Shown here piece after piece: positions 11,755-25,140 of a DNA stretch of 64,000 nt. The notes under the pieces are model-generated. The model was not told where the DNA came from and did no database searches. It saw only the letters and a list, made by a program, of their open reading frames with translations. The number at the start of each line of letters is the position of its first letter. Positions within the stretch are counted from its first letter, which is position 1. A program made the position numbers and the translations under genes. The stretch is from Ottelia alismoides (taxonomy: Eukaryota > Streptophyta > Magnoliopsida > Alismatales > Hydrocharitaceae). The stretch is taken from assembly GCA_037367405.1 (NCBI GenBank), contig JAZKJV010004148.1, positions 744,501-808,500 of the forward strand. The letters run 5' to 3'.

Positions 11755-13791
11755 ACAAGAAAAGAATGAGTAGAAGGTGCAAAGTACACGGAAGGATCTC
11801 TAGCACCAGCAGTCAAACACAATACAAACCCCCTTTTCACCAACTTGACACAAGTGGAGATCGTGAAAGTTCAGTTTGTTATCTTTTCAATTTTAGTTGG
11901 TGATAAATATAAATCTTTGAAAGAGTTAACGAGCTATTAGGTGCCCTTATTTCCCTAAAGACTGGACTGATTCTTACGACTAGTTGATTGCAATTTTTCT
12001 TGGTTTTTATTTAGATAAATTATTGACAAAGTGTCATTGCAACCCAAAGAAGAATCAAACAAAAACTAATTATTCTCAAGCAAAATAAATACAAAAATGT
12101 AGCAAGAGAATTTGCTATTTAATATACATGTATAACTAACAAGATCAAACTTAGGGAGGCTACAAAAACTCCAATTCTAAGCAATGAATAATCAAGGAAA
12201 GAATTAAGGAATTTCTATGCACACTATGCTTGGTTTTTGTCTTCTTGATTTTTTATATTTTTTTGTGAATTTAATTTTATATATTTTTTATTTGGTTTTC
12301 TATTTTTATTCCTTTTTTTATTTTTAATTTTACAATAGATATTTTTTATTAAAACAATGCAATAAAAGAAAATAAACAAAGAAAACAATGCACTCTTTTT
12401 AGAATTTTTAACTTCAACGAATATACATAATAAAATTAAATAATTATTTTAAGATTTTTTAACTTTTTACGATATTTTTATCAATTTTCCAGAATTTTCC
12501 ATATTTTTTAGATTCAAAAAAATTGAAAAATAATAAATAATGTAAATAGATTGTAATGCGAATAATTTCTAGATTAAAAATACAAACAAGAAAAAAATGA
12601 ATGATATATATAGAGGATGAAAGATAATTTTTTTTATTTTCCAAAGAGCCATTTTATGAGTTTTTTTTAATTTTAAAAGGACTTTTTATGTATTTTCTAT
12701 GCTTTTGAAGGCTTTTTAATTTTTATGGTTTTTATAGATGATAGAAACATGAAAAATTCGATAGAAATTAAAAGAAAATAAAATATGAAAACACGATTTT
12801 TTTAGAATTTTTGAAAAGATTTTTATAATTTTTATTGAATTTTAATGCAAACTGGACATTTTTAGGAGGCTTTTGAATTTTAATAAACAATAAAAATAAA
12901 TAAAATGTGAAATAAAAATTATGGATTAAAGATGAATGCAACATGAAATGATATGGATTTTTGTGGAATTTTTAGACATATTTTGATATTTTTTATTTTA
13001 TTTTAAGAATGCAAAATAAATATGCAGACTCACAAGGACTAATATGCAAAGAAATAATATTTATGGACTAAATAATAATAAATAAGAAAACTACATGGCA
13101 AATGATGCAAATTTCCCAAGAAGTCACACGCCCAAGCACATGTGCCCCGCTAGACCGAACTTACGTGCAAATAAATTATTTCTGAGGTCCAAACATAAAT
13201 AGAGAAACTTAAACCTTTTATTGCAATTTACAAAAGGAATCACGTTACAAACACACACACAGTTCAAACTGGAGTCATTCATAAATAAAGTGCACGATGA
13301 AATTACAAATGTTCAGACCAAAGGACAAGTGTCCTCACAAGGACCTATTTGTAAATAACATAAAGAACATGGATAAGGGTGCAAATTTACCCTTTACGTG
13401 ATGTGGCATGCTGGACAATTCAGATTCGCTGTAGATTTGATCAAACGACTCTATATTAAGCGCTCTTGTATTGTCACGATCAGATCTAGAAGATGGCATC
13501 CACGACCAATCTTTGGGCTTTTTGAACAATCAGGATCTAATCTGGAGTGCAGTTCTCCATTGTGTGGTAGGGAGGTACCCTGGATGAACTAGGAAGCTGG
13601 CGAGCTATGACAAACTTGATCTAGGTGGATCTCACTTTTCTTGACTCAGAATTGCCTCAGCTTGGTCTCAAATCAAAGATCCTCGGATTCCGCTTCTGTT
13701 TTGCACCTTGGATCACCGTGAATTTGACAAATGATCAAAGGTAATGAAAGATGTTGTTCTAGGAACTATCTTCAGATCAAATTTTTGCTCT

Positions 13792-14310
13792 CTACTCTTT
13801 CCCTAGAGCTCCTTTAACATTCATGGAAAGCTCGTGCTCGGAGGTATCCTCCAGGCAAGAAATTAGGCCAAGAACGTGTGAAATGGTGATAGAATAGAGG
13901 TCTCCAACGTAGGTGGTCGGAGAGGAGACCGGGCTCCTTATCTGCAAGGATCTGGAGATGGGCAGAGGGTGTGAGAGACGAAGAAATGTTGGGTGATTGT
14001 TTTGGCTTGGTCGGATAGGTTCAACTATGGTGGGATCTCCTTCGATCATGCAGATCAGAGGTGGAGGATGTAAATATGATCTAGGAGATGAAGATGAAAT
14101 TAAAGCAAAAAAGAAATATCTAATCGAAGAAGAGCTACCTACATTACCAACGGATAAGAAAGGGAAAAATAAATGCCTCGATCTGTGATGTGGCAGAGAG
14201 GCGGAGACATGTGGCGAAGCTCGTTGGCGACGTAGGTGAATCATGTCTTTGCTTAAAATCTCGCACTCTAAATCGAAGAGCAACTGCTCTGTCACTGCGA
14301 CAATCTCCAA
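13792..14310 (-). other. 172-codon reading frame in the R/U5 part of LTR L
   Basis: The frame starts about 66 bases downstream of the TATA box at 14376-14385, so it would be near the 5' end of an LTR transcript. The product is Ser/His/Pro-rich with no domain I recognise. LTRs of E and F carry comparable low-complexity frames in the same place. It may only reflect GC-rich composition with few stop codons. A function is not claimed. Confidence 0.25.
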
Positions 14311-14375
14311 GAATCGATCGCAGGCAAAAATCTGAGCTAAAGTCGGATTAATTCATCGCTGGAGGTGGAGGGCTG

Positions 14376-14385
14376 GTATTTATAG
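14376..14385 (-). promoter_or_regulatory. TATA box of LTR L
   Basis: The minus strand reads CTATAAATAC at the edge of a GC-rich block, about 1.45 kb from the LTR start. This is the layout seen in the E and G LTRs. Confidence 0.6.
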
Positions 14386-15833
14386 ATGTAGATCCGATAA
14401 ATTTTGAAATTCAAAATAGGCACAGTTCATGGAGCAATCGGTGGAGATGAGGGGCTAAAGAGTGAGAGGATTGAATGAACAAGAGAATCAGAGAAGAAAT
14501 CATGGTCGGTTAGTGTGTGAGACACGAGGGAAAATTGGGCGAAGTAACGACAACACGGTTAGTGGGGGAAGGGAGGTGTGGATGAGCAGTTGACTCGGGT
14601 CAATGAACCCGGATCGTCTAAGTAGGATATGCCTAGAATATGTCCAAAATCAGGAAAACAACAAGAAAGATAATAAAATGTTAAATAATTCTAGAAAACA
14701 TCAAAAATGAATTTATTTAATTACATAATGTAAATAAAAATCGTTAGGAGTAAATTAAAGTTAATTATTGCTAATTTTTAATTAATTAAATAATATAATT
14801 ACAAAGGTTAAAATAAATATGGAGTGTTATTTACAAGTATGTATACCTATATATACATTATTCTGATTTTAATTAATTATTTATATACATGTATACATAA
14901 GTTAATATTTTATTTATTTAAAATATTTTACAAGGATTTTAATGATATTTTTATTTGATTCCTAGGTGTTAATTACTTAGGTTAATTAAATAGGTCTAGG
15001 TACAATATATACAAGGTCAAACATATACAATATATACATGATTTTATTTTTGTTGATTTTTATTTTGTTATTTTTATTTGTATTTTATATGAGTTAAATA
15101 CAATATTTGCAAGTAATGAAAAATACAATATTCACAAATATGCATAAGGAAAATAATATATTAAATAATATACATAGGTATATTATACAATAATACTACA
15201 ATTGGCACATTTCACACCTTAACACAGAATTTTACAAAATCACCACCATTTTAAAGATAATTTATTTTGGAGTACATTGAAAGTGAGTTTGCTTAATTTC
15301 AAGTTCATGTAGAGGAAATATTGATCTTGGAAGTTTGTATTTTGTGGCTTTTGGAGAATGATGTTATTTACATAATATTTACAAGTTTTTACTGAAATTA
15401 TTTTTATTATTTACAAAAGGAATTTATAAACAATTTTTTAAGAAGGAATTAATTTTATTTACAAGGGATTTAGTTATAAATCATTGTAATCGTGTGTAAT
15501 ATAGACAATATTATACAAGTGAAGAATATATACAAATGTCAAGTATTTTCTGGATTTTAGGCCTTATCTTCTCCTACTTTATTCCTTGTCGATCAGGTCA
15601 AGTCTTGACCTTCTCTCAGGGTCTGATTAAGCCTGTATCTATTATATATATACAATCTTTTATTTTCTTTATAATTCCTTTATTTATTTATTTATTTATT
15701 TAAGGTTAAAATATACAATATTTACACAAAGATTATGGTTAGTAAGAATATGGAATTATTGATACATACTTGTGTTTTATAAGGTATTTTAAGCTAAAAT
15801 AAATGAATAAAATGATGAAATGTAGATTCATCA

Positions 15834-16857
15834 GTTCTTTTTTTCAAATCCATTTCTTACGGCGGGAGAATCATGGAATGCGACAGAAAACGATGATGCA
15901 TGCAGAGATAGAAATCATACCTTACATCGATAGTCTACATGCAAGTGATCCACACAGAATTGTAAAACCTAGGCTAATGCAAGCAAAAGCAAGAAAACAA
16001 GTTCTAATCAATAGCTGTAGTGTAAGAATGAATTGAATTTCAAAACAACCTGACTTGTTCCTAAGTGTGGATTGGAGGTCTGGTTTTACTTTTATTCATC
16101 CAATCAAACAATCAGGCACCCCTAGGCTCCACGAAATCACATGAAACAAAGGAAAAATCAAGAAAACTGAAAACCACAGTGATGTCCCCCAAATGCATCG
16201 ACACTTGGTGAAATAGACCTCAAAACAATGTTCTAAAGTCCGTGTACAGTCGGGATGTCCTTAGTGGACCCCTTGCTAAAAACGAAACATGGGAAATTGC
16301 CCCTTCCTCTCTCACAAAAATAGAAAAATTGACAAGTGCCCTCTCTCAGAAGAAAACAGAAATAATGTCTGGGTAATATAACAAAAATCCTATGCTGGCT
16401 AACTCGCTCTACCCTCTACAGCTAGATCTGAGAAGAATGATCCGATCTCTACACTCTCAGTTAAGTCGGCTTCTGAATAAGCCAAACAATTTTGCAGGAC
16501 ATGCAAAATGGCTAAGCTTCACTCATATAAAACAAATAAAACAAACACTCTAAAAAATCAAAGTAAAAAACGGACTCCAAAAATCAAGAAAAAGTCGATA
16601 AAAATCGAGAAAAGAAAACTGATAAAATATAAAACAAAATATAAAAGAAAAACCAGAGAAATAAAAATACAAAAAAATATGAGAGAAAAATAAAAGAAAA
16701 TAAAAAAGGAAAATCCAGAGAAATAAAAAGTAAAAGGAATGCACGAAAACCACTGAAATCCAATGAAAAATTGAGAAAAACACGAAAAGAAGAAAATAGA
16801 GAAAGAAAAGAAAAATATCACAAGAAATAAAACTCGAAAAATCTCAAGTGTGGCTAC
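15834..16857 (-). mobile_element. Gypsy H leader between primer site and gag
   Basis: This is non-coding. It holds a short block (around 15890-15910, GATGATGCATGCAGAG) resembling the F leader at 32380-32400, and a very A-rich purine stretch at 16508-16830 whose apparent open frames are compositional. LTR L separates it from gag. Confidence 0.55.
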
Positions 16858-16878
16858 GCCTCCCTAGCAATGGCGCCA
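16858..16878 (-). other. Primer binding site of gypsy H (tRNA-Asp type)
   Basis: The minus strand reads TGGCGCCATTGCTAGGGAGG. This matches the TGGCGCCGTTGCCGGGGA-type site used by plant Athila/Tat elements with two or three changes, three bases from the LTR end. F has the same site at 33103-33123. Confidence 0.85.
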
Positions 16879-16881
16879 TTT

Positions 16882-19800
16882 TGATAACCATACCTAACCA
16901 AGTAGTATATAAATATTGAAGTAGAAATTACTAAAAAGAGACGATTAATCAAACAAAAATCATCTCCGATTAAAAATGATCGGAGCTGTTCACTATTTAT
17001 TTCATTAGGAAAGTGTTCCTGGGTCGAACACAAGGAGGCAAAATGACACACTCAATTTTCGAGGAGTGAAGAAATTTTTTATGATATTTTTATCTTTATT
17101 TTTCTTTTAGAAAGTGATAAAACTCTTTTTTTAATTTTAATTTTTAATCTTTTTTAGTTTTATATTTTAATTTTTATTTTTCAAAGGGATATTTTCAATT
17201 AATTTATCTATAATATAATATGTGAAAATAATAGAGAAATAATGATACTATATAGTAGAGAAATTGACTTGAGCAGCGAGCTCGAGGAAGAGAAGAAAAC
17301 AAAGCAAAACGAATCAATAATCGAGAAAGATATCTACAAAAAAACTCATGAATAAATTATTGAAATTCAATTAAAAAATAAAATGTTTAAAATACTACGA
17401 TGATAGAATAAGGTCTAAGGTCCACAATGTTTACAAAAGTCCAAAAATAATGTGTAAAAATACAAGAAAAAGAAAATAAAGCTTCTTGCAATAAGACCCT
17501 GGTCATGGAACTAATTGCAAGAAAAAATAGATTGTTTACAATTAGGTCCCTCGCATGGACCTAATTGCAAAAAATAGAAGTTCTGGAGGTCTTTTGGAAT
17601 TTTGGAACTTCGTAGGGTTTCCTACATAATTTTTCCATCGGTTGGCGCTTGACGGCTGCGATTAGATACTATAACGTGATCTCTGCCATCAGATGTAGCC
17701 ATGTGTTGGCCAACTGCTTCTCGAGCTCTTGGGGGGTTCTTCCCCAAACTTTGAAGGCAGTGGCACTGGAGATCGACCGAGTTCCTCTCCGACGATGGCA
17801 GGTGATGGTTGTCCTCTTGTGGGGCCAGGAGTGGATCATCTATCCCCTCCGAGCTCTTTTGTGACGTGAAGGAATCATGGTAGGCGGTAATGATGCTCAG
17901 TCGTCCATCCAGGGTTCAAACCCTAGAAGCAATCCCTAGATGAAGCTTTGCTTCGAGTTGATGTAATCAATGACAAAGGGTGATATTCCAGATGTTAATA
18001 TGATGCTCCAAATGAAGTAGACACTGCAATGGAGAGATGGCTTCTCGATTTTATGCAAATCAGTCCAAGAATTAGTTGTATGCAGGTTCTAAATGATATT
18101 CCAGGTTAGGGATTTCACATATGGGAAATGGATCAAAATTAACTTGAATTAGAAGATGATAATGATTGTTGCTTGAACTTGGGTAATTAAGCTAGCTAAT
18201 TAAGTGATTAAGATATCTAATTTAGACGTTAAGATCATGAAATTGAGGATGGATGAATGAATACACCTAGAAATGAGGATTTATGAACCCTCGATCGTTG
18301 CTCAATGATGAGTGTTCACCAGAGCTCTACGCATGCGTGGCGGCGATCCAAGGCCAAGAAAACCTTGAAAATCTTCGTTCGTTGATCAGCCTTTCATGCA
18401 GAGCATTAGCCTTAGCATTGTCACCACCGACGGTGGAGCTACAAGCTTGGGAAGTTGGGGTCTACGGTCATTTGTTCTGGAAATGGATGAGTTGGTTGTG
18501 AACTGATGAGGTTGAAGTAATTAAATAGATGAATCCATTGTTAGTTAGATCGAATCCTAGGGCTAGCATGTTAGATGGTAGTTAGGTCTAGGGAATCAAT
18601 GGTTTAGATGGAAATTAAGTGGTTGAATGCGATGGGAAGAAATAGGAGAAGAAGGGTCGCTGGAACAAGCTCCGGCGGACTGTTCTTGGAGAAGATGAAC
18701 CATGTGCTTACAAATGTGAACACCTAGTTGGTCAAATATTGAAATTAGATTAATAATTAGATAATAAATAATAAATAGCTTAATTTCTAATAGTTATAAA
18801 AAAGGAAAAATGTAGATAATTAAATTACCTAAATTATAGGATAATTTATTTTTGATAAATAATAAATGTTTAATGGAATATAAGTAAATAATTATATAGT
18901 ATACTTAATAAATAAGCTTTTGACTTTCAATTTAATAAATTAATAAATAATATGTTATTTATATATTCTATTAATAATAGAATAATAGATAGGGTGTTTG
19001 CAAATTTTTTTAGTTTTTAACAAAATAATTTAAATATATAAATAAATATAGGTATATAATCTACAATTCAATTTCATCTATAAATTAGGATTTTTGATTT
19101 GGGAGTGTTGACCGCCCGATCAACTCCCCCCCCAGGACCACCCCGTCTCGGATCTGGGTGATGGACCCGATTTCTCCCTTTTCTACCCGCTTGATCCGAC
19201 ACCCATTTCACCAAACCCTGGGTCCGACTTCTTCGTGATACACCCGAGACCCTCGCCTATTTAAAATATTAAATAGTGCCGAAAATCTTTGAAATAATTC
19301 ATGGATAAAATACAAGATCAGAAAAATAATTAAAAATTATAAAATCAATAAAACTATAAATATTGTATTCTGAAGAAAATAAATAGCCCAGAAACCCAGT
19401 TGTCATTAGGTCCCAAAATCGACTTTTTGAAAATGGACTCTAATTTTAGTGAAATTACCTTCATTAATTAGAGAATATTATTTTTGAACTTTAAAGGTGA
19501 GTAGAGTGAAATTGGTGTTCGTACGAGAAAGTTAAGATGTTCATATGTTGAGAAATTGACAATTTGAAAGTTGGATTTCTTAGCACATATACAAGATAAT
19601 ATTTTTAATTTTTTATATTATTCTATACATTTTTAGAAATAAATAGGAGAAGAGTTTGGTGAAAAACATGTTCAAATAAATTAATTAGAAGTTCTTTGAA
19701 GTTTTGGAATTTATTTGATAATTAATGAATAATGTGTAGAATGTATAAATAATTCTTTTTTGTGGTTTTCTTCCTTATCTCCCCTACTTATTTGTTTGTT

Positions 19801-20089
19801 GACCAATCCATGATGACTTGGTCTCGAGGGTTAGGTTATATAAATATATATCTTTTAGCTATATTTATATTTTGTAAGTCATATTGTACATATATATTTA
19901 CAATTTGCCTTTCTTTTTATTTTCTTTCTTTTTATTCTTTTATTTATTTACATGATTTTAGTGCATAAAATAGAATTTTTATTCATGAATGAAGTTTTGT
20001 TAATAAATGGAAATTAATGGATATTTACATCCATTGGTAAATGGTTTTACGATAGTGTAGAAGAATATTAATGAATCATGGATTCATCA
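16882..20089 (-). mobile_element. Gypsy H 5' LTR
   Basis: On the minus strand it runs from TGATGAATCCATGATTCATT (ending at 20089) to TTATCA at 16882, next to the primer site. It is 3208 bp. The GGGTCGAACACAAGGAGGCAAA block near 17020 matches 20610 in the F LTR, confirming kinship. Its mid-section (17640-18480) is GC-rich. It abuts a foreign LTR piece (G) at 20090, so H inserted into G. Confidence 0.8.
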
Positions 20090-20478
20090 TGTGCGCGTGG
20101 GGGAAAATGCAGGAATTCAAAAGAAAAATAGGGAAGAGAGGGTTACCTGACCGAAGAAGAAGGTACGCTGGATGAAAGGTTTGAACTGAGGTTCCATTGT
20201 CCTCAAGTCATCGCTCAAGCTGGGAAGCTACACTAGCGATTAACAGCGCCTATGGTGGCCGTGACATGGCTCTTGCAGCCATGGGTTGCATAGGGGGTGG
20301 TGGGACATCGTATCCATTCCATCTGCCTATGTCTGTCACATGGAGGCATAGGATGGCTTTGCCTTCACCCTTGGATTGGTGACAAGGGTTTCAAACGGCA
20401 TAGGTGGTAGATTTATAGGGAGAGCTCTGCCCGTTATTGAGATGGTGAGGGGTTTTGTAATGGGTGCTAGTGGCTGTA
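20090..20478 (-). mobile_element. LTR G, left fragment
   Basis: This GC-richer segment is bounded by the H LTR start and the F LTR end. Its minus strand has CCCTATAAATC (TATA-like, 20410-20419). It continues at 36043 after the F insertion; the duplicated target is CTGTA (20474-20478) versus CCGTG (36043-36047). The remainder of G would lie beyond H. Overlapping plus-strand frames look incidental. Confidence 0.6.
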
Positions 20479-23390
20479 TGATAAGTCGCTGAATACGATG
20501 TGTAAATTGGGCATGTTGTAGTATGCGTACTTAAAGAATCAATCAGATCCGAGAGAAGATCTCTGTGAAGAGTGTCTCGGCTTAATTTATATCCTGTGCA
20601 AGTCTGGGGTCGAACACATGGAGGCAAAGGAACAATGTTTGGTTAATTTGAAAATTTAGATCTTGATTTCCAAATGCGGATTTTTTTAAATATTTTTTAA
20701 TGCAAAAATAAATGCAAATGCAAATACGGCTGAATTAAGACAATAAGAAAACACAAAACTAGGCCAAATTAATTTTAAGATCAAATCAGTTCAATTCAGT
20801 CAAATTATAATTTTCCTAGAATCCTAATCTAGATATGAACGCCAAACACATTTTTTTGTATTTTTCGGGGTTAAAAAGAAACAATGAAAAATGCATACTT
20901 TTTTATGGTTTTTTCACAATTTCTCACACAACAGTATGAAACAATTATGAAAGATTATATGAAATATAAACATGATGAAAGGAAGCTACAGGAATATTTT
21001 TGGAATTGTTTTGATAAAATATGAATTTTTTATGGATTTTTTAGTGAAAATAGAGTGACAGTGAGTAATTAATTCCTAATAAATCCACAATTGCAAATTT
21101 ACCAGAGTGCAAATTATCTCAATAAGATATTTAGATGCTCAAATCAGGAGAGTTGAAATTTTACGAAGAGGATGTTTGTGGATTTAATTAAAAATCAAAT
21201 AGTCAGATCACTCGATATTTTTTAGGCACAGAACAATTCCATTTTAGATGAAGTTTGGATAGTAACTCAATAACATTTCAAAGCATCATGTCTAATTTTT
21301 GTGGAATTTTTAGACAACTATGTGATAGATATATATTTAAGAGACTAGGATGGGTAAAATGTGAAGAGTTTCAGTTAGATAATTTTATTTAATTACCTAA
21401 AAACCGGAAAAATATAAATATTTATTCACATGACAGAGGGTAAGTTGCTCAACATAATAACATTTTTCATTGAGTAAAATGATGCTATACAGATGTCCAA
21501 ATTAAGATGCGAACATAGGGTTGTCTTTGCAAATTCAGAAAATAATATTTACAACAAAAACATATACAGGGACCATTTTGCAATTATTGGAACTATACAG
21601 AAAATTTATACAATTTTTACAATAAAAAAATAAAGAAAAACAAATGACCTTTCTTCTTCCTTGGTTCGCAGGTGGAACATGGAGATGAACCCAAAAAGGG
21701 TCGACGGCCGGCGCAGGTGGTGGAGGCGTGCGCCGGCGATGGGGGGTGCGCGGTGGGCGGCACGGGGGGTGGAGAGGAAGCGGGACTAGGCAGAATAGCC
21801 GCTGGTCGGAGAGGACCGCTGCGGGCGGTACAGGTTGGCGGAGGGGGGATCTGCGACGGAAGGCACGACGCCTTGGCAGAGGAGCGGTGCCGCCTGGAGC
21901 GAGGCGGCCGTGCGTGTAGTGGAGGAGGGCTGTGGGTGGAAGTCGGCAGCCAGCTCCGTCGGTTGAGCAGCACCTAGAGGGGGCGGCGGCGGTGATGCAC
22001 CACTGCTGCCTTTTTTATTTTTTTTTGACTTTTTTGATTTAATCTTTTACTGCTGTCATTTTTTTAGTTTTAATTTTTTTGATTTTTTTTAAAATAAAGA
22101 TGATGAATTTTAGTGGTGATGGTATGGTGAGGATAAACAAAAATAAATGGAAGAGGGTGGTGAATATGATGTGTTAAAAAAATTGCAAAGATAAAAATGA
22201 TGAAAAGATGAAAATGAAATTACCTACGGGGGAAGGCGGACGCCTATGATGTGCTCACGAGAGCACGGTCTTCGCTCGAATCACTGGCGAGTGATGAGCT
22301 CGAGCAGCGCGTGGTTATGGCTGCGTTGTTGGCCAAAAAAGCCAACGGATGTCACCGGAGAGAGGGCGATGGTCGCTCGACCGCGGTTATGTTGTTGTCA
22401 CTGATTCAACTCTGGAAACTAGGCTCTCCTCACATAAAGATGGATCAAAAGCAACATTGAGGAGGATGAGATGTATATAAAGAGGATGAAATGAGAGGCT
22501 ATTAAAGTGGTGGGAGGTTATATTATTAATGGAGTTGAATGGGAGGTTTAAGAAATGGTGGGGTTGAATGGTGGTTATTGTAGAGAATGAGAATTAAATA
22601 ATAACATAAATATTGATATAAAGTAGGCTACTTTAAATACAACAAAAATATAAATAAGAAAAATAGTTGTGAATTTACAAAGGAATACATACAACATGTA
22701 CATTTTTTTGCTTTTCTAATATGTATTTTTTTGTCTTTTTAATAAGAGATATTTACAGTAAAAAATATACTAAAATATTATAATTAAAATACAACACAAT
22801 AATGATTTTTTGGAATTTTAAGTAATTTAGAAAGATAAAATAAAAAAAGAATGAATGAATATATACAAAATATACAACGTACATCTAGGTCCCAAAACCC
22901 AACATTTGCAAACGAGCTCCGATTTTATGAAACCACTTCCGTTGGATAGATAATTTTCTAACTTGAACTTTAAAAGTGAGTTTTGTGAATTTAGAGTTCA
23001 TACGGAGCGGGAATTTGGCCTGGAAATTGGACTTTACAGCTTTTTGTCTTTAGGATCTAGGAGCATTTATTTGAGGCAAAATTTGTTTTGTATTTTTGTA
23101 TTTTTATATACATTTTTATGAACAAGATAGATAAAGAATTAGCCAAAAAGGAGTTGAAATAAAATTATTAAAAAAACAAGAAGTTTTGGGCTATTTACAA
23201 GTGAAAAACTCCTTTATTTTTGCGGCTTTTTATTGTTAATTTATTTTGTACAATCTAATATACATTAATTAGTGTGTTTTATTTACAAGAGTCATTTTGT
23301 TAATTTATTGATTTTATAGACATTTATTTGAGATTTTTTAGGGATTTTGCTAAGATCAAGATATTGAGATGATGAATCGCGGATTCATCA
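20479..23390 (-). mobile_element. Gypsy F 3' LTR
   Basis: Plus-strand ends are TGATAAGTC and GATTCATCA; the minus strand therefore begins with the palindromic TGATGAATC-CGC-GATTCATCA. A TATA-like site is at 22474-22481. Downstream in the sense direction lies a GC-rich block with a Pro/Arg/Ser-rich open frame (21973-21617) whose counterpart in the other LTR is at 34587-34249. These frames share their first half and are then frameshifted relative to each other. Confidence 0.9.
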
Positions 23391-23405
23391 CCCCCTATAC
23401 TTAAA
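23391..23405 (-). other. Polypurine tract of gypsy F
   Basis: The minus strand reads TTTAAGTATAGGGGG immediately before the 3' LTR start at 23390. This is the plus-strand primer. The core AAGTATAGGGGG recurs three times upstream (24914-25140). Confidence 0.85.
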
Positions 23406-23795
23406 GTTTGCTAGTCCTTGAGCAAATAAAGAATGAATAAGTTAGAATAATCCCTGACTGTGCATGTGAATACAAGACTTGATCCGTTCAAGAACTCTTG
23501 GTTTTAGAGATCCTAAAATTCTAAGCTGAACCAAGCTCTAGTCAAAAGGTATCCAATTTCCCTAATCACTAGACTCTCTTTGTATACATATATAGTAGGG
23601 ATATGACTTAAGTGTGGACTGCAATTACAAGAGTAGAGTCACAACGTCACCCAAGGTTCCAGTCCAAGAGACTCTCCTAAGAACCCAATCCTCAACACTA
23701 GGGAATAAACCATTTCTTGCATCCAATCCACCGTCTCTTTAGTTGTCAGACTTGAAAGTGTAGATGGAAGGCAAGTTGATGGAGGGCATAGGATT

Positions 23796-24104
23796 GTGTC
23801 ATTTCTTCTCTCGCTCTCATTGGAACAAGGATTCACTCGAGTGCCTTATTACTCAACGTATTTTTTTGGTGTTGATCAATGTGTCCGTGAAGAGAAGTTG
23901 GAGCCGTCTGCACTTATTTTCCTGGGAGTACACTGGGGTATGCCTTTTTTGAGTACCTATCGTACCTTCTACACCCGGACTTGTAACATTTACGATGTAG
24001 AGCCCTTTATTGGTGCAAGCCCGACTCCTAGTCCTAGTAGCGGTGGTCCAAGTGGACACTTTGAAATGGTTGGGAGCGCTCGCCTTTGGCGGAAGCTCTT
24101 TTGA
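23796..24104 (+). other. Antisense 102-codon open frame in the F 3' region
   Basis: This plus-strand frame runs against the gag-pol direction. The product has a hydrophobic/aromatic N-terminal half with a GVHWGMPFLSTYR segment and a Pro/Ser/Gly-rich C-terminal half. I recognise no domain. Extra and antisense ORFs between pol and the 3' LTR are known from some Athila/Tat-lineage elements, so it might be one. An overlapping 62-codon frame and a minus-strand frame of 97 codons cover the same bases, so chance openness is quite possible. Confidence 0.25.
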
Positions 24105-24913
24105 TATTTGACTTTGTGGAATGAGAGCTTTTCTTTGACATTTCATTGCTTTGTAGTATTTTTGGCTAGCTCTACTGCTTTTACCAAGAGTTGGTGCACA
24201 CTGATCAATATTTTTTATTTTATATCACACCCTAGCACATCGGTAAATATCAAGAGTTTGTACAAGAACCATGTTCTCATACTGGTTAAAGATGCTGACA
24301 CTCAGGTTTCATGAAGCCATCATTGATTTTATCCCATCCTCGAGCATCATCAAATCAAGTCCAAACTCAAATCCCTCATCCCAGTTCCTCAAGTGAAATT
24401 TCAACTCATCTCATCATAACTGCAGTCGTGTATGTGAGGTACTAATCATATTCTTAAGGTAGAGACTAAGTATGCAATATATCGCACAAATCTTTCAAAC
24501 TAGGGAAATGTGAATAATTAAGTCAAAGACCCTAATGACTAAGGCTGATTAACTCAAAATCTCAAGATCTCATAAACCAAGTGTTATTGAACATCACTAG
24601 TCTTGTGTGAATGTGAAAGTGTCAGGGATCAAACCAACCTATTAGTTAGTTTTTTTTTGTTTGTTTTGTTTTATTTTTTTTGAAAATGAAAGGAAGAAAG
24701 AAAGATGTGTTTTTTTATTCAAAAAGTTTTTTTTGAAAAACATATTTTTAATAACAAAGAAAGAAAAGAGATTTTTTTTGTTTTCTTTAAAAAAGTTTTT
24801 TTAAACAAAAAGAGTTTTTTTCAATTCAACCCACCCCGTAATTATTGTATAATATACACAAAAATACGCGAAAGTACAAGCTATGGGTAAAGTATATATG
24901 TAATATATACAAG

Positions 24914-25140
24914 CCCCCTATACTTAGCATGTGCTATGTACTCAAGAACAAGAAGCGAGAAAAAGACATAGCTCGTGCTAAGCATAGGAAAGCTAAAATA
25001 TTAAAAAGTATAGAAGTCGATCTGCCCCCTATACTTAGGCTCTGGTCAGCCTAAGTGTAGAAGAAGAGCAAATACACATGACGAGAGTAGAAATGGATGA
25101 GTATATACACATGACGAGCATCGGTCCCCCCTATACTTAG
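24914..25140 (-). repeat. Three reiterated polypurine-tract-like motifs
   Basis: CTAAGTATAGGGGG on the minus strand occurs at 24914-24927, 25025-25038 and 25127-25140, spaced 111 and 102 bases. The last two are followed by related GGCTCTGGTCAGCC-like flanks, and ACACATGACGAG is also repeated (25074 and 25107). It therefore looks like a degenerate tandem repeat of about 100 bp that includes the tract. Confidence 0.7.

Larger units (their letters stand above)
11985..15833 (-). mobile_element. LTR L, Athila-type LTR inside gypsy H leader
   Basis: On the minus strand the segment opens at 15833 with TGATGAATCTAC and shares the T-rich end region, TATA box and GC-rich mid-section of the other Athila-type LTRs here. 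H leader homology to F and E is lost at about 11985, just after a CGACTAGTTG block. No primer site or polypurine tract flanks it and I see no clear target duplication. It may be a truncated or solo LTR; the left boundary is uncertain by tens of bases. Confidence 0.5.

Noticed and set aside
16508..16821. Lys-rich plus-strand frame and Phe-rich minus-strand frames
   Set aside because: They come from a long A-rich purine tract in the H leader; composition alone explains them.
17649..18501. Two short plus-strand frames in a GC-rich island
   Set aside because: They lie antisense inside the H LTR and have no similarity to known proteins that I can see.
21672..21977. Plus-strand 101-codon Gly/Arg-rich frame (and 34314-34607) as a host gene
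   Set aside because: It is the antisense shadow of a GC-rich LTR block of gypsy F, repeated in both LTRs, with no domain and no conserved frame.
24640..24830. T-rich block as a novel element
   Set aside because: Low-complexity T and A runs in the 3' region of gypsy F with no structure beyond composition.
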